64,000 nt of DNA, taken from contig JAHLLD010000016.1 of assembly GCA_020444325.1 (NCBI GenBank), positions 1 to 64,000 on the forward strand. The letters run 5' to 3'. This document shows, piece by piece, positions 27,673 to 37,529 of the stretch; positions within the stretch are counted from its first letter, which is position 1, and every line of letters starts with the position of its first letter. This DNA is from a bacterium (GTDB taxonomy: Bacteria; Bacteroidota; Ignavibacteria; SZUA-365). A program made the position numbers and the translations under genes. The notes under the pieces were generated by a model. That model was given only the letters and a program-made list of their open reading frames with translations. It ran no database searches and had not been told where the DNA came from.

Positions 27673-29223
27673 ATGCTCGCTCCGGTTCCGGCCACATCAC
27701 CACCTGATATGCACTGCACGATCAATTCCCGCCTCCCACAGAACAGAGAAATCGACAAGCCGGAATCCAATTGCGGCGTCATCGGCGTCTACGGCGCACC
27801 CAATGCGTCGACGCTGACGTATTACGGACTCCATTCCCTGCAGCACAGGGGACAGGAGGCCTCGGGCATCGTTTCCTGCCGCCGTGGCAATGGCGACGAA
27901 AGCGGCACGAAGCTGAGGATATACAAAGGTCCCGGACTCGTGACCGAGGTCTTCTCGGATCCGGCCATCATCAACGACCTGCTGGTCGGCGATGTGGCGA
28001 TCGGACACAACCGCTATTCCACCACCGGCTCCGATAACCTCGAGAACATACAGCCGTTCATGGTCAACTATCGTGATGGACAACTGGCCGTCGCGCATAA
28101 CGGCAACCTGACCAACACGCGCTCGCTGCGCCGCAAGCTGCAGGAATCGGGCACGATTTTCCAGACGTCCACCGACACCGAGGTGTTCCTGCATCTCACC
28201 GCACGGAGCAAGGCCGAGACGCCGGAAGACCGCATCATGGACGCCCTCAATACCGTGCGCGGCGCCTATTCGCTGGTCATGATGCATGACGACACGCTGA
28301 TTGCGGCGCGCGATCCCCACGGCATTCGTCCCTTGTGCCTCGGACGCCGCGGCGATGCGTGGATCGTCGCCTCCGAAACCTGCGCGCTGGATATCATGCA
28401 GGCCGAGTATGTGCGCGACATCGAACCGGGCGAAGTGCTGTTCTTCGACAGCCGCATGGAAGCCAACGGTGAGCCCGTGCAGCGCTGGCTCGACAACAAA
28501 CCCGAGCAGCATCATCACTGCATTTTCGAGTACATCTACTTCTCGCGTCCCGACTCCCGCGTCTTCGAGGAAAACGTCGACAAGGTACGGCGCAAGCTCG
28601 GGAAGGTCCTTGCCGAAGAACATCCGGTCGAAGGCACGGAAGACGATCCGGTGTTCGTCATGGCCGTGCCCGACAGTTCGAATACCGCCGCGGTGGGATT
28701 CGTGCGCGGTGCGGTCAAGCAGGGCATCGAGGCGAGGGTGGAAATCGGACTCATCCGCAATCACTATATCGGTCGCACGTTCATCCAGCCCGGACAGGAG
28801 AAGCGCGAGGTGAAGGTGCGCATGAAATTCAACACGGTGAAAGGCGTGGTCGAGGGACGCAAGGTGGTGATCATCGACGACTCGATCGTGCGCGGCACCA
28901 CCAGCCGTCTGCTCATCAACCTGATCCGGGAAGCCAATCCCCGCGAACTGCACGTGCGCATCAGCTCACCGCCCATCATGAATCCCTGTCCCTACGGCAT
29001 GGATTTCCCCAGCTCGAGCGAACTCATCGCCGCGCAGAACGACGGCGACGTCGAGAAAATCCGCCAGGAAATCGGCGCCGACACGCTCGGCTACCTTTCA
29101 GTCGAGAAAATGCTCAGCTCCGTCAGCCACGAAGGCAAACGCAGCTACTGCACCGGCTGCTTCACCGGCGAGTATCCCGTTCCCGTCGAGGAAAACATGC
29201 GCAAGGACGAACACGAGGTCTGA
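27673..29223 (+). CDS. purF: Amidophosphoribosyltransferase
   Basis: 516 residues from ATG 27673 (GAGG just upstream); an ATG at 27709 is the alternative. The catalytic Cys (SNCGVIGVYG, Cys34) follows a propeptide, which must be removed to expose it. Class-II glutaminase domain first (LQHRGQEASG, GHNRYSTTG, AHNGNLTN), then the PRTase domain with VVIIDDSIVRGTTS. The four cysteines of the B. subtilis-type 4Fe-4S enzyme are present: HCIFEYIYF, NPCPYGMD and YCTGCFTG. First committed step of purine synthesis: PRPP plus glutamine to phosphoribosylamine. Its TGA shares a base with the next ATG. Confidence 0.96.
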   Translation: MLAPVPATSPPDMHCTINSRLPQNREIDKPESNCGVIGVYGAPNASTLTYYGLHSLQHRGQEASGIVSCRRGNGDESGTKLRIYKGPGLVTEVFSDPAIINDLLVGDVAIGHNRYSTTGSDNLENIQPFMVNYRDGQLAVAHNGNLTNTRSLRRKLQESGTIFQTSTDTEVFLHLTARSKAETPEDRIMDALNTVRGAYSLVMMHDDTLIAARDPHGIRPLCLGRRGDAWIVASETCALDIMQAEYVRDIEPGEVLFFDSRMEANGEPVQRWLDNKPEQHHHCIFEYIYFSRPDSRVFEENVDKVRRKLGKVLAEEHPVEGTEDDPVFVMAVPDSSNTAAVGFVRGAVKQGIEARVEIGLIRNHYIGRTFIQPGQEKREVKVRMKFNTVKGVVEGRKVVIIDDSIVRGTTSRLLINLIREANPRELHVRISSPPIMNPCPYGMDFPSSSELIAAQNDGDVEKIRQEIGADTLGYLSVEKMLSSVSHEGKRSYCTGCFTGEYPVPVEENMRKDEHEV

Positions 29224-32200
29224 TGACGCGACGCCTTTCCATACTGCCTGCCATCCTCACACTCGGCGCACTGCTGCTTGCCGCTACAGGCGCCGTTGCG
29301 CAGAACAACGGCACCGCTTCGCAATCCAGCGGCACCGCTTCGCAGTCCAGCGGCACCGCTGCGCAGTCCACCGAACAGTACAGCGGACGCATCATCCTGC
29401 GTCTGCGATCCGATGCCACGCAACTGGCCGAGGGAAGCGTACAGGTGCTTTCCCCGCAGTTGCGGGAAACCCTGAGCCGCTGGCAGTCCGGTGAACTTAC
29501 GCCGCTGCTGCCTCCCGCGGGTCCCACCGCCGCTCTCGCGAAAGCGGGGGAAGAGCATCCTCTTGCGGACGTCTACGTCTTCGCTCCCGCCCCGCAGTTC
29601 GACATCGAAACCGTGCTGCGCGATGTCGCCGCGCAGGGAGACGTCGTGTACGCCGAGCGTGAAGTGCTGTATCATCTGCATGCCGTGCCCAACGACAGCG
29701 CATGGTCCGCCCAGTGGGGCACACAGCGCATCGGCACCGTCGCCGCCTGGGATGTGACGCGCGGGTCGAAGGCTGTTCCGGTGGGAGTGATTGATACGGG
29801 ACTCGATTACCTGCATCCTGACATGGAAGGTCAATACTGGATCAATGCGGCGGAGGATGCGAACGGTGACGGACGCTTTCAGCCGTGGCCGGTGGGGGAG
29901 ACGCGCGCAGGGGTGAGCGGTGATTTTGATGGAATGGACAATGATGGAAACGGCTTCGTGGACGATGTGATCGGCTACGATTTCGTGGATCAGCCTGGCG
30001 AAGGGAATGCGGCCGGCGGGGATCACGACGTACCGGATCCCGATCCGTACGATGATATGGGACATGGCACCAGCGTGGCGAGTATTATCGCGGCGCGTGC
30101 GGACAACGGTATCGGCATCGCGGGCGTAGCGCCGGATTGTCCGGTGCTCATCCTCCGCGCTTTCGATGCGCGCGGCATCGGTGCGGAAAGCGACGTCGCC
30201 CGCGCCCTGGCATACGCTGTGCAAAACGGTGTGCGCGTCGTCAACATGAGCTTCGGCGACGTCATCTATTCCCGCGTCCTTCGCGACGTCATCCGCTGGG
30301 CATACGCGCGCAACACCGTACTCATCGGCTCGGCGGGGAATTCACAGTCCACCGCCCTGCACTACCCGAGCGCCTACGACGAAACCATTTCCGTCAGCGC
30401 CACGGCACAGAATGATATCCTCGCCGGATTTTCGAATTACGGACAGACCGTGGATATTGCCGCGCCGGGACTCGACATCGTCACCGCCGATCGTGAGGGA
30501 CGCTATGGAAGCTTCAACGGCACCTCCGCATCCACGCCTTTCGTGAGTGCGGTTGCGGCACTGGTGCTTTCGGTGCATCCCGACTTCACTCCTGAGGAAG
30601 TCCGCGGCGTGCTCATCGCCTCTGCCGAGGATCTCGGTCAGCAGGGGTGGGACGAGCGTTACGGTGCGGGGCTCTTGCGGGCCGACCGCGCGGTGGCGCT
30701 GGAAAATCCTTCCTTCGTGCGGATTACCGCGCCGCGAACGGACTTCGCGACCAACGGTGAGGAAATCACTGTTGTCGGCACGGCGGCATCACCCGTGATG
30801 CGCGGTTACCGGCTGCAATACGGTGTGGGTGTCAATCCCACGCGATGGACGGACATCACCTCCACCGTGCAGCGCCAGGCCGTGGCCGAGACGCTCGCGG
30901 TGTGGAATGTGCGTACGCTGCCCGACAGCACATACACCCTGCGCCTGATGGCGGAAAGCGACCGCGGCGTTTCACTCGACGACCGCGTGGTTCTGCATAT
31001 CGACCGCACAGCTCCGATCTTCCGCGGTGCCGGCATCGTGCCCGCCATCGAAGGCACGGCATACGGCGTGGGCGTGGGCTTTATCACTGACGATGTGACC
31101 ATCGGAAAGGTGTGGTACCGCGAACTCAATTCCGGTCAGCAGTGGCAGTGGATCTCGGCGGAAGGGGAGACGGAAAACAATCTCTTCGCCGGCACCACGC
31201 ATCGCGTGTATATGGGACCAAAGTATTTTCGTCCCGGCCGCCGCTACGAATTCTACATCAGCGCCGAGAATGCGGTGGGACTCGAATCCATCGCCCGCGC
31301 GGAAGGCGGGGGAAACTTCGAGCTGGAAATCCCCACTCCCGTGCGCACCTTCGGCTACAACCGGAAGCCGTATGGATTGCCGCTGCACCGGTTGTTCAGG
31401 AAGACGGCTGATCTCAATGGGAATGGACTGCCGGAGCTTTACGGCAACAACCTCGAAGACGATAATGCGTTTTCTGCCTGGGAGTTCAACGGACTGAATT
31501 TTACACGGGTCGATGGCGGCGCGCAGGGACAGGAGTTTCCGCGCGGCTGGGGTGATCTCGACGGCGACGGCAATGCGGAACTGCTGACCAGTTTCGTGCG
31601 CAACGGTTTTCTCTATCGCGGCGAGGCGAACGCATTTCCTTCGCAGCGCATCTGGGCGGATACGACCGACGGCGATTTCTGGTCCGTCGACATCGCCGAC
31701 CCGGACGGTGACGGCGTGCAGGAAGCCATGGCCGTGATCGATGACAGCACCTTCGGATTTTTCCACTGGAACGGCACGCAGCTGGTCGAAGAAGCGCGCA
31801 TCGTGAACAAGACCGGGGTTGATAGGGGTCCACGCAACAGTTACTCCGCTCCCCGCGCGGCCTACGGCGATTTCAACGCAAACGGAAAACCCGAGATTCT
31901 CGTCGGCGATGCGGATGGCGATTTCTTTATTGCCGAGTACAACGGTTCTTCCTGGGAGACCATCTGGTATTCGGAAAACGATTATACGCTGGGCAGTGAA
32001 TTCGTGGAGGCGGGGGATTTCAACAATGACGGACGCGACGAGATCGCGGTAGGTTTCCGCACCGGCGGCGACGACGTCATTCCCTTCTGGTATTTCGCGA
32101 TACTGCGGACGGGACCCGACAATGCGACGGATGTGCTGTGGAGCATGCAGTTTCACGGCGTGACCGAGAGCGCGGCGTACGGATCCTTCACCCGCATTCA

Positions 32201-33605
32201 GAACAGCCTGACCGCGGGCAATCTCGATGACGATCCCGAACCCGAACTGGTCATCACCACTTTCCCGGAACTATATGTGATCGACCATCGTCCGGGTGGC
32301 GGTTTCGAAGTCGCCTGGCAGTATCCGCTCGTGAACACCGATGCCGTAAGCATTGCGGATTTCGACCGTAACGGCATCCCCGAACTTGCCGTGGCCACGC
32401 CCGACAGCGTCATCTTCTTCGAGCGCAATCTTCCGTATGGCGGACCCCAGCCGCCGCGTGAAGTCACCGCGGTATACGAATCCGCCACCAGCGTGCGTGT
32501 CACCTGGGTGGCCGACGCCGGGGAAGCCCCGCAGTACCGTCTCTACCGCGGTTCCACTCCCGCCGCAATGGAACTCATGGGAAGCTTCAGCGGAGCAGTA
32601 TCCGTCGCCGATCCCACCCTGACCGCAGGCGATACATTTATCTATGCTGTGACGGCAGTCGACAGCACGAAGGAGCCCGCGGAGAGTCCGAGAGTGTATT
32701 CCCGCATGCTGCATCCCCACGCCACACCTGTCATTTCCGAACTCACGTATTCGGGTGAAGGACAGTTGACGGCGGTGGTATCGCAGGACATGGGCAGCGT
32801 GCTGCCTTCGGTGCAGCGCTTTCTGCTCAACGGACAGCGTGAGCCGGAGAGCGTTGCGCTGATCGATCCGCGCACGCTGCTGCTTTCCTTCGGTGCGCTT
32901 GAGGACGGACAGTACGGTCTGACGCTGCGTGGACTACGCGACGAGGAAGGCATTCCATTCGAGGACCGCAGCTATGGTCCCATCGACGTGCAGAACGCCG
33001 TCCTCAGCGAATGCTTCATCGAACGCGTGGAATATCATCCTCCACGCAGTTTCGTTGTTGTGTTCAATCAGCCCGTGCAGCTGCCCGGAGCTGAAGTCGC
33101 CGCCAACTACGAACTGCAGCCCGCGGGATTTGCACAGTCCGCCGTGCTGGACAGCCAGGATCCCACCCGCGTGCGTATCGAAATGCCGGAAGGAACGCCC
33201 ATCGGCGCCCTCGGCAAGGAATACGTGCTGAAAGTGCGTAATGTGCTCTGCGCCTCCGGTGCAGCATTTGGTGATGGTCCGGGAAGCACGGCCGGTGTGA
33301 TACTCAACCGGCAGACACTCGAGGATGTGTTCGTCTACCCGAATCCCCTCAAGCCCGAGCACGCGCAGGATTTCATCACCTTCGCCAATCTCACGCCGCG
33401 CGCCACGATACGCATTTACACGCTGTCGGGACATTTCATCGCCGAGGTCGAAGAAACCGACGGCAACGGCGGCGTGCAGTGGGATACGCGCAGCGACCAG
33501 GGTGAGCTCGTTCCCTCGGGCATTTACGTCTACCGCGCTGCGGGCACGAACAGTGATGGAGTGGAAGTGGAAGCAGTACTACAGAAATTCGCCATTATAC
33601 GGTAA
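29223..33605 (+). CDS. Large secreted subtilisin-like protease with T9SS-type tail
   Basis: 1460 residues. Signal peptide, then a small repeat (GTASQSS three times). Peptidase S8 triad: Asp191 (VGVIDTGLDY), His281 (GHGTSVASI) and Ser435 (NGTSASTPF), with the oxyanion Asn in GSAGNS. The mid-region (about 700-1090) holds FG-GAP-like repeats (ADLNGNGLPEL, GDLDGDGNAEL, ADPDGDGVQEA, GDFNANGKPEI, GDFNNDGRDEI, ADFDRNGIPEL), a likely beta-propeller, then a fibronectin-III-like part (PREVTAVYESATSVRVTW). The end (VYPNPLKPEHAQDF ... GIYVYRAAG ... FAIIR) is a FlgD-like/T9SS sorting domain. Exported protease, perhaps for polypeptide scavenging. The ATG overlaps the purF stop, an unusual pairing for a secreted protease. 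Confidence 0.9.
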   Translation: MTRRLSILPAILTLGALLLAATGAVAQNNGTASQSSGTASQSSGTAAQSTEQYSGRIILRLRSDATQLAEGSVQVLSPQLRETLSRWQSGELTPLLPPAGPTAALAKAGEEHPLADVYVFAPAPQFDIETVLRDVAAQGDVVYAEREVLYHLHAVPNDSAWSAQWGTQRIGTVAAWDVTRGSKAVPVGVIDTGLDYLHPDMEGQYWINAAEDANGDGRFQPWPVGETRAGVSGDFDGMDNDGNGFVDDVIGYDFVDQPGEGNAAGGDHDVPDPDPYDDMGHGTSVASIIAARADNGIGIAGVAPDCPVLILRAFDARGIGAESDVARALAYAVQNGVRVVNMSFGDVIYSRVLRDVIRWAYARNTVLIGSAGNSQSTALHYPSAYDETISVSATAQNDILAGFSNYGQTVDIAAPGLDIVTADREGRYGSFNGTSASTPFVSAVAALVLSVHPDFTPEEVRGVLIASAEDLGQQGWDERYGAGLLRADRAVALENPSFVRITAPRTDFATNGEEITVVGTAASPVMRGYRLQYGVGVNPTRWTDITSTVQRQAVAETLAVWNVRTLPDSTYTLRLMAESDRGVSLDDRVVLHIDRTAPIFRGAGIVPAIEGTAYGVGVGFITDDVTIGKVWYRELNSGQQWQWISAEGETENNLFAGTTHRVYMGPKYFRPGRRYEFYISAENAVGLESIARAEGGGNFELEIPTPVRTFGYNRKPYGLPLHRLFRKTADLNGNGLPELYGNNLEDDNAFSAWEFNGLNFTRVDGGAQGQEFPRGWGDLDGDGNAELLTSFVRNGFLYRGEANAFPSQRIWADTTDGDFWSVDIADPDGDGVQEAMAVIDDSTFGFFHWNGTQLVEEARIVNKTGVDRGPRNSYSAPRAAYGDFNANGKPEILVGDADGDFFIAEYNGSSWETIWYSENDYTLGSEFVEAGDFNNDGRDEIAVGFRTGGDDVIPFWYFAILRTGPDNATDVLWSMQFHGVTESAAYGSFTRIQNSLTAGNLDDDPEPELVITTFPELYVIDHRPGGGFEVAWQYPLVNTDAVSIADFDRNGIPELAVATPDSVIFFERNLPYGGPQPPREVTAVYESATSVRVTWVADAGEAPQYRLYRGSTPAAMELMGSFSGAVSVADPTLTAGDTFIYAVTAVDSTKEPAESPRVYSRMLHPHATPVISELTYSGEGQLTAVVSQDMGSVLPSVQRFLLNGQREPESVALIDPRTLLLSFGALEDGQYGLTLRGLRDEEGIPFEDRSYGPIDVQNAVLSECFIERVEYHPPRSFVVVFNQPVQLPGAEVAANYELQPAGFAQSAVLDSQDPTRVRIEMPEGTPIGALGKEYVLKVRNVLCASGAAFGDGPGSTAGVILNRQTLEDVFVYPNPLKPEHAQDFITFANLTPRATIRIYTLSGHFIAEVEETDGNGGVQWDTRSDQGELVPSGIYVYRAAGTNSDGVEVEAVLQKFAIIR

Positions 33606-33609
33606 CACC

Positions 33610-34293
33610 ATGGCAAAGCACGCGAACAAAGGAAACAGCAAAGGCGGAGGAAAGCAGAAGTCGCAGTCCGTCAAGGCGCAGCCTGGAAAGGCACAGCCTG
33701 GAAAGGCGCAGCCTGGGAAGGCACACTCCGGCAAGACGCAGCAGCAGCCGGCGGACCGCATCTGGACGCCATCGAACATGCTGAGTTTCCTGCGCATTCT
33801 TCTCGTTATCCCCTTCGCCATCCTGCTCGAGGATGCGTATGCGAATCAGCTCTTGCTGGGCGCGATCTGTCTGCTGGCGTATGCGACGGATCTGCTCGAC
33901 GGATGGATTGCGCGCACGTTTGAAGGCGAGTCGAAGCTCGGACGCATCATCGATCCGCTGGCGGACAAGATTTACATCACCGTGGCCGTGATCATGATGG
34001 TGGTGTTGGAAATGCTGCCTGTGTGGTTCGTGCTGGTGGTCGTGCTGCGCGATCTCATCATTTTCGCCGGCGGCATGCATCTGAAATCCCGCACCGGCAT
34101 TCTCGTGCAGAGCAATTGGCTGGGCAAGGCCACGGTGGTCGCCATCGGCTTCACGTTGCTGGCCACAATTTTTCATGACGGGGGACGCAACATGCCGCAG
34201 CAGGTGCTGATGATTATCAGCCTCGCGCTCATCGTGGTGTCCCTTTACAAGTACGGCGAGCGCTACCTGGATCTCATGCGCAAGCATGGATAG
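33610..34293 (+). CDS. pgsA: CDP-alcohol phosphatidyltransferase (phosphatidylglycerophosphate synthase-like)
   Basis: 227 residues. The family signature D-G-x2-A-R-x8-G-x3-D-x3-D is intact: DGWIARTFEGESKLGRIIDPLAD. Four or more transmembrane helices follow (ITVAVIMMVVLEMLPVWFVLVVV, LGKATVVAIGFTLLA, VLMIISLALIVVSLY). The N-terminus carries about 45 charged residues with KAQPG in tandem, unusual for PgsA. Joins CDP-diacylglycerol to glycerol-3-phosphate for phosphatidylglycerol, in the inner membrane. A related alcohol acceptor is possible. Starts 4 bases after the protease stop. Confidence 0.85.
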   Translation: MAKHANKGNSKGGGKQKSQSVKAQPGKAQPGKAQPGKAHSGKTQQQPADRIWTPSNMLSFLRILLVIPFAILLEDAYANQLLLGAICLLAYATDLLDGWIARTFEGESKLGRIIDPLADKIYITVAVIMMVVLEMLPVWFVLVVVLRDLIIFAGGMHLKSRTGILVQSNWLGKATVVAIGFTLLATIFHDGGRNMPQQVLMIISLALIVVSLYKYGERYLDLMRKHG

Positions 34294-34341
34294 TCGCGCT
34301 GACGCAATTCAATCACGCATGGAACGGAAAAGAAGTATATC

Positions 34342-35334
34342 ATGGGCTTTCTCGACAAACTGAAATTCAATCGCCTGAAGGAGGGACTCGCGAAAACGCG
34401 CGATTCCGTCATGCAGAAGGTCACTCGCGTCATCAAGGCCAAGCGCAAGATCGACGACGATCTGCTCGATGAGATCGAGGAGATTCTGATTCTCGGCGAC
34501 GTGGGCGTTTCCACCACCACACGCATCATTGAGAATCTGCGCGAGCGCGTGCGCCGCGAACGTTTTGAAGACGCCGGTGAGCTGCACCGCCTGCTGCGCG
34601 AAGAAATCGCCGCGCTGTTCGAAAAGAACGATGTAACGACTGATGGAGCAGCGATCGAAATTCCTTCAGGCGTTTCCCCCTACGTCATCATGGTGGTCGG
34701 TGTCAACGGCGTGGGCAAGACCACGACCATCGGAAAGCTGGCCTACAATTACCGCAGCGCGGGGAAGAAAGTCATCATCGGCGCGGCCGACACTTTCCGC
34801 GCGGCGGCCAATGAGCAGCTCGAAGTGTGGGCGCAGCGCGCTGAAGTGGATATCATTCAGCAGAAGCACGGTTCGGATCCCGCCGCCGTGGCCTACGACA
34901 CGCTGCAGAGTGCGCTGTCGAAAAACTCCGACGTGGTCATTATCGATACGGCAGGCAGACTGCACACGAAATCCAACCTCATGGAAGAGCTGAAGAAGAT
35001 CAAGCGCGTGATGTCCAAGCTCATGCCCGACGCGCCGCATGAGGTCCTTCTCGTGCTGGATGCTACCACCGGACAGAATGCGATTCAGCAGGCGAAGCAG
35101 TTCGGCCTGGCGGTGGATGTGACCGGACTCGCGGTTACCAAGCTCGACGGCACGGCCAAGGGCGGCGTGGTCATCGGCATCTCTTCCGAACTCGCCATTC
35201 CCGTCAAGTACATCGGCGTGGGCGAGCAGATCAACGACCTGCAGGTGTTCGACGATGAAGCCTTCGTCCAGGCGCTCTTCGGCGACCTGCGTACCGAGGA
35301 CGAAACCACCATTGAAGAGGAAGTGCGCGAGTAG
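34342..35334 (+). CDS. ftsY: Signal recognition particle receptor FtsY
   Basis: 330 residues. N domain, then the GTPase with G1 GVNGVGKTTT, the DTFRAAANEQLEVW insertion-box region, G3 DTAGRLHTKSNLM, G4 TKLDGTAKGG and the closing GVGEQINDLQVFDD. The acidic A domain is short, as in many non-enteric bacteria. Docks ribosome-SRP complexes at the membrane translocon. Followed by a small membrane protein and mutL. Confidence 0.95.
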   Translation: MGFLDKLKFNRLKEGLAKTRDSVMQKVTRVIKAKRKIDDDLLDEIEEILILGDVGVSTTTRIIENLRERVRRERFEDAGELHRLLREEIAALFEKNDVTTDGAAIEIPSGVSPYVIMVVGVNGVGKTTTIGKLAYNYRSAGKKVIIGAADTFRAAANEQLEVWAQRAEVDIIQQKHGSDPAAVAYDTLQSALSKNSDVVIIDTAGRLHTKSNLMEELKKIKRVMSKLMPDAPHEVLLVLDATTGQNAIQQAKQFGLAVDVTGLAVTKLDGTAKGGVVIGISSELAIPVKYIGVGEQINDLQVFDDEAFVQALFGDLRTEDETTIEEEVRE

Positions 35335-35349
35335 ACGCGGAGATAGCCC

Positions 35350-35544
35350 ATGTTCATGCGCAAGCCCCGACATAAAAGCTTCGACTACACCCCGCGCTAT
35401 TATGATCCGAAAAAGGATGAGGACGCGCGGCGGCGCAGGCGCTTTCACTTCGAAAGCAATTCGAGGAGAGGCACGACCAGGCCCATGATCGTGCTCATCC
35501 TGCTCTTTATTCTCGCGTATCTTTTATACACCAATTTCTCCTGA
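35350..35544 (+). CDS. 64-residue single-span membrane protein
   Basis: Highly basic N-terminal half (MFMRKPRHKSFDYTPRYYDP, then RRRRRFHFESNSRRG) and one C-terminal transmembrane helix (MIVLILLFILAYLLY). It fits exactly between ftsY and mutL, 15 bp after ftsY and 5 bp before mutL, with no other use for the space. Function not recognised; topology is basic side in the cytoplasm. Confidence 0.75.
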   Translation: MFMRKPRHKSFDYTPRYYDPKKDEDARRRRRFHFESNSRRGTTRPMIVLILLFILAYLLYTNFS

Positions 35545-35549
35545 GTTTT

Positions 35550-37505
35550 ATGGCATCAGTCGTACCGGCAAGTTCCATCCAGATCCTTCCGCAGCATCTC
35601 GCCAATCAGATCGCCGCAGGCGAAGTCGTGCAGCGGCCGGAATCCGTGGTGAAGGAATTGGTGGAAAACGCCATTGATGCCGGCGCCAGTCATGTCACCG
35701 TGAATATCGCCGCAGCGGGGAAGTCGCTGATACAGGTTATCGACGATGGACACGGAATGACCGAGGAGGATGCGCGCATGGCCATCGAGCGGCATGCGAC
35801 CAGCAAACTGCGTTCGATAGAGGATCTCGAACAGATCCGCACCTTCGGTTTCCGCGGGGAAGCGCTGCCGTCGATTTCCTCCGTCGCGAAAGTGGAACTG
35901 CGCACGCGCATGGAAGATCAGGATGTCGCCACGCTGCTGCGCATCGAGGGAGGCGAAGTGCGCGAAGCGGATAAAGTTGAGGGTCCGGTCGGCACCTCCA
36001 TCAGCGTCAAGAATCTGTTTTACAACACGCCCGCACGGCGGCAGTTCCTCAAATCCGACACCACCGAGTACCGGCATATAACGGACTGCGTGCAGCGCTT
36101 CGTGCTGTCCTACCCCGACGTACGCATCACACTCATCTCCGACGGCAGCACGGTATACGACGCGCAGCCTGCGGATCTGGCGGGACGCATCTCCTACCTC
36201 TTCGGCGACCGCGTGGCAGATTCGCTGCTCGAAGTGCATGAGGAAACAGACCTGATCACGGTGACGGGATTTGTGGGCAAGCCGAATTTTGCGAAGAAGT
36301 CCCGCGGCGAGCAATTCCTTTTCGTCAACGGACGCTACGTGGTGAGCCGCTATCTGAATCACGCCGTGGTCAGCGCCTACGAGCACATGCTCGAACAGGG
36401 TGCGTTTCCGATGTACATGCTTTTCCTGAACATCGATCCGCGGCAGGTGGACGTCAACGTGCATCCTTCCAAGCTGGAAGTGAAGTTCAGCAACGAGCGC
36501 AACATCTACACCATCGTCAACGCCGTCGTGCGCCGCAGCCTGTACAGTCACGACCTGACTCCCTCGATCGGCTTCCGTGAGAGCGGGGAAGGCGGACAGC
36601 CGCAGGACTTCACGCGCATGCGCATCGAATCGCCCGACGAAGCCTCCGCACGCACCGAGCGCAAATACGACAACTTCGATTCCCTCAGCCGCGGTATGGG
36701 AAGCAGTGGATTGGGCGCCGGATCAGGGGGCGGCAGCGGAACAGGTGGCAGCGGCGGCACGGGGTACGGCTCTCGTCCTTCAGACAGCGGCGGCGCGGGT
36801 TCGCGCATGGATCCCCGGCAGATCGACGATCTCTTCCGTTCGCTGGATGTGAGCGGTGAGGGTAGTCGCAGCGGCATGGCGGCCGAGCCCGAGCGTGAGA
36901 CCGTCATCCTCCCGAGCGAGAAACCGATATCTGACACGCAGTTTCTCTGGCAGCTGCATAACAAGTATATTTTCACGCCGATCAAATCCGGTCTCATGAT
37001 CATCGACCAGCACGTGGCGCATGAGCGCATCCTCTACGAGAAAGCGCTGGCTGCGCTTCAGGACGCCGCGCCGTTTTCCCAGCAGCTGCTCTTCGAGCAC
37101 AGCACGCGGGTGTCGGCCGGTGATTATGCACTGCTGGAGGAGATCCGCGCCGAGTTCGAGCATCTCGGTTTCGTGCTGCGTCTGAAGGCGCCGCATGACG
37201 TCACCGTGGAAGCCGTGCCGCAGGACGTGCGTCCCGGCATGGAGGAAAGCATACTCGAAGAAATGATCGAGCAGTACCGAGAGTACAGCGCTTCTGGTGT
37301 GACCGACACCCGGCACAACGTGGCCGCTTCCTACGGCTGCCGCGCCGCGATCAAGGCGGGCGACAAACTGAATCCCGCCGAGATGCAGAATCTCATCGAT
37401 CAGCTGTTCGCGACCTCGAACCCGTACGTTTGTCCCCACGGACGACCGATACTCATCAAACTCTCGCTCGGCGATCTCGACCGCCGTTTCGGCAGAAGCA
37501 GTTAA
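35550..37505 (+). CDS. mutL: DNA mismatch repair protein MutL with endonuclease domain
   Basis: 651 residues. GHKL ATPase with ANQIAAGEVVQRP, ELVENAIDAGA, IDDGHGM and GFRGEALPSI, then a Gly/Ser-rich linker (about residues 385-425, GSGGGSGTGGSGGTG). The C-terminal domain has DQHVAHERILYE (from Asp486), the DQHAx2Ex4E metal-site motif with Val for Ala, and CPHGRP near the end. It is thus a nicking MutL, which fits an organism without MutH. Acts with MutS in strand-specific repair. Confidence 0.95.
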   Translation: MASVVPASSIQILPQHLANQIAAGEVVQRPESVVKELVENAIDAGASHVTVNIAAAGKSLIQVIDDGHGMTEEDARMAIERHATSKLRSIEDLEQIRTFGFRGEALPSISSVAKVELRTRMEDQDVATLLRIEGGEVREADKVEGPVGTSISVKNLFYNTPARRQFLKSDTTEYRHITDCVQRFVLSYPDVRITLISDGSTVYDAQPADLAGRISYLFGDRVADSLLEVHEETDLITVTGFVGKPNFAKKSRGEQFLFVNGRYVVSRYLNHAVVSAYEHMLEQGAFPMYMLFLNIDPRQVDVNVHPSKLEVKFSNERNIYTIVNAVVRRSLYSHDLTPSIGFRESGEGGQPQDFTRMRIESPDEASARTERKYDNFDSLSRGMGSSGLGAGSGGGSGTGGSGGTGYGSRPSDSGGAGSRMDPRQIDDLFRSLDVSGEGSRSGMAAEPERETVILPSEKPISDTQFLWQLHNKYIFTPIKSGLMIIDQHVAHERILYEKALAALQDAAPFSQQLLFEHSTRVSAGDYALLEEIRAEFEHLGFVLRLKAPHDVTVEAVPQDVRPGMEESILEEMIEQYREYSASGVTDTRHNVAASYGCRAAIKAGDKLNPAEMQNLIDQLFATSNPYVCPHGRPILIKLSLGDLDRRFGRSS

Positions 37506-37529
37506 CAATCATCCTTTCCCTACAGCACT

